Below are positions 1-13,571 of a DNA stretch of 64,000 nt, piece after piece. Numbering within the stretch: position 1 is the stretch's first letter; every line of letters begins with the position of its first letter. The notes under the pieces were generated by a model. The model worked only from the letters and a program-made list of their open reading frames with translations. It had not been told where the DNA came from and did no database searches. Made by a program: the position numbers and the translations under genes. Location of the stretch: positions 5,270,001 through 5,334,000 of the forward strand of contig OX595985.1 of NCBI GenBank assembly GCA_951394045.1, in the 5' to 3' direction. This DNA is from Nitzschia sp. DOCU1 (Eukaryota > Bacillariophyta > Bacillariophyceae > Bacillariales > Bacillariaceae).

Positions 1-708
1 GGGTGGGGTGCTTATCGTCACGGGCACACAAATAAGAAAGCCAACGCTGATAGTGCCCGAAAACAAAATCAGGGATCCAACTAACGCGGCATTCAAAGAT
101 GAGGAACTGAAGAACCTCCGAAGGGGGACACTCATTCAGCTTGTCAAAAAGGAAGACATAGCGGTAGAAGGCATACCAATCGTCGTCCTCATCAGGAATA
201 TCAAAAGCTTCGCAGCAAGCAAGTGGAGAAGCCAACAAAAAATATTCTGAGTCAAGTGCTTCAGTAGTAAGCCCCAACGAGGGGCCAGCAGGGGAGATGA
301 CAGCAGAAGGACTGTCAGCAGCAGAGGAGGTGGTTGGTGGAAGCAAGAAGGAAGGTTCAGCGCCGCCACCGCAAGAGATGTTGACCAAGCGCGGCATTCT
401 CAAAAAAAGCCACGTAGAAACAATACCAGCGTGTACGTAGAAATAAAAAAGATGCGTTCGTTGTTGTTGTTGTTGTTGTTGTTGTTGAGGTCGGTGGGCA
501 ATGCCGCTTCCGTAGGACGAGTGGCAGTGCTCGAACGACCTTCTACGACTATTATGGGACTCGACAAACGCAAAGAGAGCGTTATACGGGCTGCATAACC
601 TGTCAGACAACCTAATTTTGTAGTGAAAAAGGGTGTCTATTAGAAAAGTGAGGGCCATGGTCGGACGACCTGGTACCCCGTTACAGTAGGACTATCTAAG
701 TACTTACG
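1..708. other. No supported gene; sequence left of Gypsy copy A
   Basis: Open frames here are short (80 codons at 8-250 on the plus strand, 77 on the minus strand at 136-369) and I recognise no domain in either. A (TTG)n microsatellite lies at 461-487. The Gypsy homology of copy A begins near 709, so this is the flank of a 5'-truncated element or an unrelated remnant. Confidence 0.5.
461..487. repeat. (TTG)9 microsatellite
   Basis: Nine uninterrupted TTG units are read directly from the sequence. They lie outside any recognised coding region. Confidence 0.95.
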
Positions 709-3700
709 CCAACAGCAGGCAGACAATAGCAGTAACGAAAGTAGCGATTCTGATAGCGACTACATGGACTGCAATAGCGAAAATGAACATAGTTTTGCTA
801 TTCGAACGTCACGCCCTGGAATATAGCCGAATAGGAAAATTGCCAGGCGGCTAACTACAGAAATAGTCGTCGAAGCTTTAAATCCTAGAGGTGAAACCTA
901 CGTCCTTAGAACTCTTCTAGATACGGGTACTAGTCGTTCCATCGTTCTTAAGAACTTTGTGACGCTTAGCCAGCTCGTTCCTACTGGAAAACGAGTTACT
1001 ACTTGGACGACTATGGGCGGCAAATTCAAGACGGACAAAGTCGCAAAGATCCGCTTCAGAATCCCCGAACTCTCGACTAGCAAGGAAATTCATTGGCCAT
1101 GTCACGTCGACGAGCATACAGATCGCGAAGACTCACCCTACGACCTGATTCTAGGACTCGACCTATTAGCCGAATTGAAGATTGTACTCGACTTCGAGAA
1201 ACGAACGGTTCGATGGGGCGATAGCGAAGTCGAGATGAAGGAACGTGGTGTTGTGACGGATCCAGAGGCCTTACAGCTTCTGTACGAGATGACTCAAGAC
1301 GCCCCCGTTATCCAAGCGGCGGAAGAACGACAAGCTAAGATCCTTGACGCCGACTACTCCAAGGTCGAGATGGAAGAGTTCGTTGACTCACTCGACTACT
1401 TAACTAAGGAGCAACGAGCGGAGCTACTAGCTGAACTGAAGCAGCACCCTACACTATTCGGTGGCGGATTAGGTAAACTAAAAATAGATCCAATTCGTCT
1501 AGAGTTAAAAGAAGGAGCAAAGCCGTATCATGCAAAGCCATTCGGCATTCCCCATGCGTACGAACAAACGACGCGAAAAGAGATCGAACGATTCGAAAAA
1601 CTTGGAATCTGGAAGCGTGTCAACCAATCCACATGGACGGCCGGCACGTTCATTCAACCGAAGAAAATGGGCGATGTGCGCGTACTTACGGATTTTCGGA
1701 AACTCAACGAATATCTTGTGCGCAAGCCGCACCCACTGCCAAAGATCAATGAGTTATTGCAAAAACTCCAGGGCTTTAAATGGGCAACGGCTATTGACCT
1801 CAGCATGGGCTATTACCACATTCCAATGGATAAGTACAGCCAAGGCCTCCTTGGTACTGTAATGCCGTGGGGCTTATATCAGTACCAGGTGCTGCCGATG
1901 GGTATATCCAATGCCCCTGATATTTTCCAAAGTATCATGATGCGTCTCCTTGGTGACCTGGAGTACGTACAAGTGTACATGGACGATATCTTGATAACGA
2001 GCAAAGGCACATTTAGTGACCACGTCGCCAAGCTCAAAGAGGTCCTCGCACGACTCGAACAAGCCGGGTTCCGCGCTAACGTCCGCAAATGCAAATTTGC
2101 TGCCGACCGCGTTGAGTACCTAGGCTACGAGATCTCCCGTGACGGTATCCATCCCCAACCTAAGAAAGTGGAAGCGATACTAAAGATGCAGCCGCCGCAA
2201 ACGAAGTGACAACTGAGACGTTTCTTAGGCATGGTAAATTACTACCGTGATATGTGGCGGAAGCGATCGCACATACTAGCGCCGCTGACGGCGTTATGTT
2301 CCAAGTCAGTCCCGTGGAAATGGACTCCCGAATGCAATGAATCATTCGAATCGATTAAGCGAGCAGTAGCGCGAGAGACGCTGTTGAACTTCCCCGACTT
2401 CAATAAAGAATTCCACATATATACGGACGCTAGCGATTATCAATTGGGCGCCGTAATTATGCAAGATGGCAAACCACTGGCATTATATAGTCGGAAGTTG
2501 AACTCCGCCCAGAAGAATTATACGACAGGCGAACAGGAACTGCTAAGTATAGTTGAAACGCTTAAGGAATTTAGGAATATTCTCCTTGGTCAAAAGCTGG
2601 TTGTGCACACGGACCACCTAAATATTCTGTACAACAAGATGCCGAGTTCCCGCGTGGTTCGCTGGCGTCTTCTGTTGGAAGAGTACGGTGCTAAGTTCGT
2701 CCATGTCCAAGGCGAAGACAACGTAGTCACGCACACACTGTCGCGACACCCGAATAGTGACCCAGACGAAGAGTCGACAGAGGATGTTCCCATTGGGAAA
2801 CACATGTCTTATTGTATGGCGCATCACCCAGTTGATGACGACGACTACGAGATCTCCTATGCCGACCTCGTGACCGCGGAAGATATCGCAGCGGAAGAAG
2901 GATTCGCACTGAGTCCAAAGGTAGTAGCATATACAAAAACAAAGACCTCGATCTAATGCGAAAAGCCAGACGAGCTCCCTCTAAATACACTAAGATCCAC
3001 CTAGAAGGTGTAGAGGTTCTAGCTAAGTACGGTAAAGTAGTAGTACCGGCTGCACTACAAGATAGAATAGTTTAAAGCTACCACGACTTGCTACAACACC
3101 CAGGCATGACACGAATGGAAGCGACAATACACCACGTATTCGATTGGCGAGGATTGCGAGAGAAAGTAGAGCAACACTGTCGCACATGCAAAATATGTCA
3201 GTTAACGAAGAAGCAACGGAAAGAGTATGGCCATCTGCCGCCGAAAGAAGCGGAGACAATACCATGGAAGCGCGTGAACGTAGACATGGTAGGACCATAT
3301 ACCGTGCGAACTCCAAAAGGAGTGCGCGAGCTCTTAGCGATGACCATGATCAACCCAGTCACGGGTTGGTTTGAAATAGCACCACTGCCTAAACCTGATA
3401 GCTACGAGTGCCAGAAGGCATTCGACGCTTATTGGCTGGCGAGGTACCCGAGACCTCAACAAGTGGGCGTAGATAATGGTTCAACATTCAAACGCTACTT
3501 CAACGACTTATGTAAGAACTATGGCCTGGAGAGGAAGCCCTCCACAGAATACAATCCCCAAAGTAATGGCGTAATAGAGCGTGTACACCAAGTATTAGGA
3601 AACGCCTTACATAACTTCGAATTAGAGGAACGTGAGCTCGACGAATCAAATCCATGGGATGAGTTCCTCACTGCCGCCGCCTTCGCGATTAGGAGTACAC

Positions 3701-4048
3701 ACCACACTACCCTACAGGCATCCCCAGCGCAGTTAGTGTTTGGCAGGGATATGTTTCTCCCAGTACAGTTTGTGGCAGACTGGGCGCGGGGCGCGTATTA
3801 GGCTACGCAAGCAGAAGATCATTGATGCTTCTAACAAACGAGAGAATTCAAAGAGAATCCATCATCAGTACAATGTCGGCGATCGCGTGCTGCTCACTAC
3901 ACCCGGAAAATTACCGAAAGTACGGAGTCCGCGTACGGGACCCTACGACGTAGTGAATGTACATGACAATGGAACCGTGACCATTCAAAATGGCCCCGTA
4001 CAGCAACGAGTTAACATCAGACGGATTACACCGTACTGGACAAAGTAA
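709..4048 (+). pseudogene. Ty3/Gypsy copy A: broken gag(C-term)-protease-RT-RNase H-integrase
   Basis: Homologous to the Gypsy copies at 10284-16148 and 57155-60354. It starts inside the acidic C-terminus of Gag, so the 5' LTR and most of gag are absent. Visible domains are protease (LLDTGTSRSIV, active D-T-G), reverse transcriptase (YMDD), RNase H (TDASDYQLGAV) and integrase with an HHCC zinc domain and a DDE core (VDMVGPY, VDNGSTF, GVIERVHQ). Damage seen: TAG at 824-826 in late gag, TGA at 2207-2209 between RT and RNase H, an indel near 2930, TAA near 3073 at the start of the integrase domain, and a tandem 7-bp duplication (GGGCGCG) near 3787. It ends in the conserved RRITPYWT tail. It cannot encode a complete polyprotein. 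Confidence 0.93.
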
Positions 4049-4049
4049 C

Positions 4050-4085
4050 CATAGGGAAGCGGGTGCCATACCCCACAGAGACGCA
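4050..4085 (+). other. Polypurine tract and first bases of a lost 3' LTR (copy A)
   Basis: The purine run AGGGAAGCGGG precedes TGCCATACC at about 4064, the same order seen before the complete LTRs at 9015 and 16174. Only about 22 bases of the LTR remain before the sequence switches to an inverted gag/protease fragment. Confidence 0.8.
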
Positions 4086-5013
4086 TACAAACTTCAATTC
4101 GGCCAATAGGTCACAATGGAACGACTAGTACCCGTATCGAGAAGAGTTCTAAGGACGTAGGATTCACCTCTAGGATTCAAAGCTTCGACGACTATTTCTG
4201 TAGTTAGCCGCCTGGCAATTTTCCTATTCGGCTCTATTCCAGGGCGTGACGATCGAATAGCAAAACTATGTTCATTTTCGCTATTGCAGTCCATGTAGTC
4301 GCTATCAGAATCGCTACTTTCATTACTTCTACTGTCTGACTGATTGTTCAGCTGGAAACTGACCTGCCTTTTGGCTTTGGTCTTTCCTTTTTCTTTCTTA
4401 CTTTGTTTCTTAGCGAGGGCTTCAACGACAGTCTCCATTTGGAGTGCCGAGTACATGTTCTCTCTGGCTCCGCGCGGACGCTTGTTTGGGTGATCCTTGG
4501 CATTGCCAGGAAGGCTCCAACACTTGTCGTTGGGGGCTGGATGGAACTTGCCGCAGTGCTCGCAGGGTTTCTTTCTGTCCCCTTTTTTGGCTTTCTTGCG
4601 GTCTTTGCCTCTCTTTCTTTTCTTACCGCCGTCTTTGCTTTCGCTTTCGGATCGGTCGGTGTTTTTCTTTTCTTTATTCTTTTTGTCTGCTCGGACCGCA
4701 TTATCAAAGACGTGCTTGGCCTCGAGCTTTTCCAAGTATTTGTAGTACTCGTCCAGCATCATTGAGAAGGGATCGATGTTCGAGGTGAGCAGATCTCGCT
4801 GCCACTCGATTCTTTTTGCTCGGTCGAGGATCTCCACAAGCTCATCGTCGTCAAAGATCTCACAGCTCGCTTTGTCTTCGGGGATCGGGAAGTACGTTAG
4901 CATGTTGTTTTGACGAAGTAGCTTGGCCTTGAAGTCGGCCAAAGACATCTCCATCATGAACACATGGTAGCGTAGGTAGTTTCGTTGGCGGCGGTAGGCG
5001 TGTTCGGTTCCAA
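4086..5013 (-). pseudogene. Inverted, divergent Ty3/Gypsy gag-protease fragment
   Basis: An open minus-strand frame of about 309 codons encodes Gag from FGTEHAYRRQ through the zinc knuckle (CEHCGKFHPAPNDKC) to the protease DTG. It is truncated at both ends and has lost about 230 bp internally: after LLDTGTSRSIV it jumps to the bases encoding the LLAELKF stretch of the next domain. The protein differs from the other copies (KAKLLRQNNMLTYF instead of RAELLRQNRMLAHF), so it comes from another subfamily. Its 5' edge meets the plus-strand copy B head to head at an A-run near 5013. Confidence 0.85.
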
Positions 5014-9632
<4,619 letters not shown>

Positions 9633-9733
9633 AGCACCTGGTACTGATATAAGCCCCACGGCACTACAGTACCAAGGAGGCCTTGGCTGTACTTATCCAT
9701 TGGAATGTGGTAATAGCCCATGCTGAGGTCTTA
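9633..9733 (-). pseudogene. 101-bp antisense Gypsy RT fragment
   Basis: This stretch matches, on the same strand, the antisense RT sequence at about 58051-58146 (encoding the DLSMGYYHIPMD to LYQYQVL part of RT). It is wedged between the LTR of copy B and the truncated 5' LTR of copy E, so it is a leftover of a third element. Confidence 0.9.
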
Positions 9734-10258
9734 GTAGTCATAGACGAACAGAGTCGTCCGTTGAACGGATGACGTACAGACGGCTAACGGACGCGGACGC
9801 GGACGCGAACGATCGATGACGTCGTCGCTGACGGCGCACCGACGTAGCGATCCATGGAGTCGCAGCGTTACACATGGAAGCGCTCTGTAGTATATTGCAT
9901 AGTAACATTCGACTAACTCATAGAGTCCCTTGCCAACGGCATGCCTACAATCTAAGTAGTAAATATTCATCGCCCAATAGAGGAGATGTATTTAGGGCAA
10001 GGAAATAATTCAGACCATGGGTATCGAGGAGTCGTAGCTAGCCAAGACTTGGGACGCCTAGTTGCAGGCGACGCTATCGGCGAATCGACATATTCGAATA
10101 AATAAATATATGCGCGTTATTTACGCGCGGGGAAATTCGTTCACGAAAATCTTTCCTCTCGTCAATCTTGTTGTTGGAAGTCAAGCTAATAGAACATAAC
10201 ATAGGTCTCACAATTATCATCGTCTTTATTTCTTTATCGTCACCCCCGGGATAGGGCA
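9734..10258 (+). repeat. 5' LTR of Gypsy copy E (5'-truncated)
   Basis: Begins at internal LTR position about 62 (TTAGTAGTCATAG) and ends ATAGGGCA at 10258. Relative to the 3' LTR it lacks 34 bp around the site where the DDE transposon later inserted in the 3' LTR. One substitution is seen near the end (CACAATTATC here, CAAAATTATC in the 3' LTR). Confidence 0.92.
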
Positions 10259-10283
10259 CAGTTTTAAAACTCCCGTCTAGGTT
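10259..10283 (+). other. Primer-binding/leader region of the Gypsy family, unusual
   Basis: Only 25 bases separate the LTR end from the gag ATG. The sequence starts CAGTTTTAAAACTCCC, includes the perfect palindrome AGTTTTAAAACT, and has no TGG directly after the LTR as expected for a site complementary to a tRNA CCA end. The same leader is present in copies C and D (56512-56536 and 60355-60379). Priming by an internal tRNA fragment or by self-pairing are possibilities I cannot test. Confidence 0.5.
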
Positions 10284-11699
10284 ATGAAGACGGCCTACAA
10301 CAACCACGAGTACGCCAAGAAGGTTGCGTTTTTGTTGACGCAAGCGGCGCATGTTAACCCTCCGCCGATTCCGTTCCGTCGTGAGAAACCGAAGGAGGAC
10401 GACGAGATCGTTGGAGAAGACGAGAAGGTCAAGAAGATCAAGATCAAGCTCGACCCCAAGGACAAGGACTCGGAAGACTTCGAAAGCCGCTGCTTTATCT
10501 TCGAGAACGGCGATGCGGAGCGATGGGCCAAGTGGAGGATTCAGTTCGAAGAACTCATTCGCAACGTCCCCCTGGACACCGGCGAGAAGAAGATCAAATA
10601 CGCCCAGATGTTGTTGGGTGGAACGGCAAGGGAGAAGTTCACGAACAAGGTGGTGGACCTGCGATTCAAGGACGCAGAGATGGAGCCTGAAGACACGTTC
10701 AACGAGACGATTCAAGCGCTGTCGCGAGACTACTTTGGATCCGAACACGCCTATCGCAGGCAAAAACAATATCTACGCTACCATGTTTTCATGATGGAGA
10801 TGTCCCTAGCCGACTTCCGCGCAGAGCTCCTACGACAAAACAGGATGTTGGCCCACTTTCCGATCCCTGAAGACAAGACAACATGTGAGCCGTTCGACGA
10901 CGACGAGCTCGTGGAAATACTCGATCGGGCGAAGAGGATTGAGTGGCAGAGAGACCTACTCACCTCTAACATTGACCCTTTCAGTATGAGACTCGATGAG
11001 TACTACAAGTATCTCGAGAAGCTCGAAGCCAAGCACGTCTTTGACAATGCGATGCGGCAAGAGAAAAAGAATAAAGAAAAGAAAAAAGAAGCCGGCAAGT
11101 CCGAAAGCGAAAGCAAGGACGGCGGCAAGAAACGAAAGCGAGGAAAAGACCGCAAGAAGGGCGAGAAGGGGGACCGAAAGGAACCCTGTAAGCATTGCGG
11201 CAGGTTCCATCCGGCCCCTGACGACAAGTGTTGGAGTCTCCCTGGCAATGCCAAAGACCGTCCAAACAAGCGTCCGAGAGGCAACGGTGAGAACATGTTT
11301 TCGGCGCTCCAAATGGAGACGGTCGTCAAAGCCCTCGCCAAGAAACAGTCTAAGAAAGACAAAGGTAAAGCCAAAACAAAAAGGCAGGTAAGCTTCCAGC
11401 TGAACAATAAGTCAGACAGTAGCAGTAACGAAAGTAGCGATTCTGATAGCGACTACATGGACTGCAATAGCGAAAACGAACATAGTTTTGCTATTCGAAC
11501 ATCACGCCCTGGAATAGAGCTGAATAGGAAAATTGCCAGGCGGCTAACTACAGAAATAGTCGTCGAAGCTTTAAATCCTAGAGGTGAAACCTACGTCCTT
11601 AGAACTCTTCTAGATACGGGTACTAGTCGTTCCATCGTTCTTAAGAACTTTGTGACGCTTAGCCAGCTCGTTCCTACTGGAAAACGAGTTACTACTTGA
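10284..11699 (+). CDS. Gag with start of protease, Gypsy copy E
   Basis: A 471-residue open frame beginning MKTAYNNHEYAKK, the same start as in copies C and D. Features in order: a charged K/E/D-rich N-terminus (about 30-65), a predicted helical capsid-like region (about 70-260), a very basic linker (KKRKRGKDRKK, about 280-295), a zinc knuckle C-x2-C-x3-H-x7-C (about 302-316), an acidic serine-rich stretch (SSNESSDSDSD) and the protease motif LLDTGTSRSIV (about 442-452). The frame closes at TGA 11697-11699, where copies A, C and D read TGG. In intact relatives Gag and Pol are therefore one frame and this stop is a mutation shared with copy B. Product: virus-like-particle structural protein of the retrotransposon. 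Confidence 0.88.
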   Translation: MKTAYNNHEYAKKVAFLLTQAAHVNPPPIPFRREKPKEDDEIVGEDEKVKKIKIKLDPKDKDSEDFESRCFIFENGDAERWAKWRIQFEELIRNVPLDTGEKKIKYAQMLLGGTAREKFTNKVVDLRFKDAEMEPEDTFNETIQALSRDYFGSEHAYRRQKQYLRYHVFMMEMSLADFRAELLRQNRMLAHFPIPEDKTTCEPFDDDELVEILDRAKRIEWQRDLLTSNIDPFSMRLDEYYKYLEKLEAKHVFDNAMRQEKKNKEKKKEAGKSESESKDGGKKRKRGKDRKKGEKGDRKEPCKHCGRFHPAPDDKCWSLPGNAKDRPNKRPRGNGENMFSALQMETVVKALAKKQSKKDKGKAKTKRQVSFQLNNKSDSSSNESSDSDSDYMDCNSENEHSFAIRTSRPGIELNRKIARRLTTEIVVEALNPRGETYVLRTLLDTGTSRSIVLKNFVTLSQLVPTGKRVTT

Positions 11700-11705
11700 A
11701 CGACT

Positions 11706-12184
11706 ATGGGCGGCAAATTCAAGACGGACAAAGTCGCAAAGATCCGCTTCAGGATCCCCGAACTCTCGACTAGTAAGGAAATTCATTGGCCATGTCACGT
11801 CGACGAGCATACAGATCGCGAAGACTCACCCTACGACCTGATTCTAGGACTCGACCTTTTAGCCGAATTGAAGTTTGTACTCGACTTCGAGAAACGAACG
11901 GTTCGATGGGGCGATAGCGAAGTCGAGATGAAGGAACGTGGTGTTGTGACGGATCCAGAGGCACTACAGCTTCTGTACGAGATGACTCAAGATGCCCCCG
12001 TTATCCAAGCGGCGGAAGAACGACAAGCTAAGATCCTTGACGCCGACTACTCCAAGGTCGAGATGGAAGAGTTCGTTGACTCACTCGACTACTTAACTAA
12101 GGAGCAACGAGCGGAGCTACTAGCTGAACTGAAGCAGCACCCTACACTATTCGGTGGCGGATTAGGTAAACTTAAAATAGATCC
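11706..12184 (+). pseudogene. Protease to RT linker, Gypsy copy E (interrupted)
   Basis: The frame reopens after the TGA (MGGKFKTDKVAKIRF) and contains the second half of the retropepsin-like domain ([15 protein letters not shown]). It runs until the sequence encoding LGKLKIDP, where a 1387-bp insertion begins. The matching downstream sequence (PIRLELKEGAKPYH) resumes at 13572. Confidence 0.9.
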
Positions 12185-13571
12185 TAACATCTGGCGAATT
12201 TTCCGGTCATCTTTGGCCGACAATTACACTACGACCCCCCTGGTAGAAAGTCTACGCACGGGTTAAGGATAATGGACTTAATCGACAACTTTGAAACAAG
12301 TCAAGCAAGTCACTGCATGCCATTTCGACTGTAGACTACTGCTTGTCGACGACGAGATGACGGTCTTATACACAAATATTTTGGATACTCATTACTACTG
12401 CTACTACTCATTACTACTCTAGTAACCTGCTTTTAGTCATGGTGGAAATTGTGCAACAGCGGCCACAACTGCCTTGCAAATTTCTCACTACTCCACAGCT
12501 TTGCAGAATTATCCGCGTCATGTTTCGGTTCCATCGTCGCAATGATCGAACAGAATTGACTCTAGCCTGATTTCATAGCCATCTTAAACGCACGAAACAC
12601 CAAACCAGGCCCAACTAGCATTTCGCATTCGAGCCTTGGTAGCAAATCTTGAAATTAAGCAACCAACCAGAAGATTCCACCAGTAGCAAACTGATCAGCA
12701 AATCACCCCATGGGGACCAACATTATCTGATTCACAGTCGATGACAACGACATTTGTTGATTGTTGCTGCTAATATCCATTGCAATTTGCCCCCTGCCCC
12801 CTGCTTGATCACGAGACCTTCCGCCAGCCACCGCCTCCTTATGCCCAGATGAATGAATGAGGACACCACCCTTTCGAAAAATAAAAATCCAGATTCGAAT
12901 ATAAAAAAGAAAGTCTCGCTCTTAGCATTGTCACAGAATGGCAACACGGATTTCATTTCATCCATTCCGCCTTCCATGCCAAAAGGTCTTGTTCCACTTC
13001 AAAGTAGTCGTTTTCGACCCTTGGAAGACCGGGTGAATTATTGGGTACAAGTGCATGGCTCTTGCCAAAATGATGGTGAAGCCATTTTTGTTCTGCCCGT
13101 GAGACTGGGGGGATCGCCATGCCGGAATGGCAGCAGTGCCATGGACAGCCTGTTTGTGGATCGACGACTTGGGCGACGATGTGGGGGCAAGAGACCTGAA
13201 CTGCCGGTAGTCCGAATCAAATCTGACTTGCCACGTGCCTTTTGTGTTGCCTCCATGCATTTTCCTTGCTGCCGTGGTGGTCATGATCCGGCATTGTGAC
13301 GGGGAGGCTCGAATGCTTTGTCATTGTCGGCTGTCTCGGAGGATACTTTTTTCAGGAAATGGTAAGTGGCCGATACTACGGCGAAAGAAGCGCGCGGGAT
13401 TTTATCGTCCCGGATGGCCGACAAAACTGAAAGATCTTTGGCTGAAAAATAATCCCACACGATTTTCCTGGAAAAAGGCGAGCTTGGGGGCCAAGTCTCT
13501 TTTGACTTTTTCCGGCCAAACTGGACGACAAATACCACGTAGAATATCGCGCGGTGACCGGAAAAAGGCGA
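12185..13571. mobile_element. 1.39 kb non-autonomous DNA element with TIR-like ends
   Basis: Inserted in Gypsy copy E with a 6-bp direct repeat AGATCC on both sides (12179-12184 and 13572-13577); uninterrupted copies have the site once. The ends are imperfect inverted repeats sharing the core TTTTCCGGTCA: the left end reads GGCGAATTTTCCGGTCATC and the reverse complement of the right end reads TCGCCTTTTTCCGGTCACC. Open frames inside are 148 codons or fewer and resemble nothing I recognise. It lacks TG...CA ends, so it is not a solo LTR. It is best read as a MITE-like or deletion derivative moved in trans; the superfamily is undetermined. Confidence 0.75.

Noticed and set aside
4403..4788. Hydrophobic plus-strand frames of 110-120 codons opposite gag, and similar ones at 5210-5661, 10956-11407, 55388-55839 and 59155-59682
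   Set aside because: They repeat in every Gypsy copy because they are antisense to the Lys/Glu-rich gag region, not independent genes.
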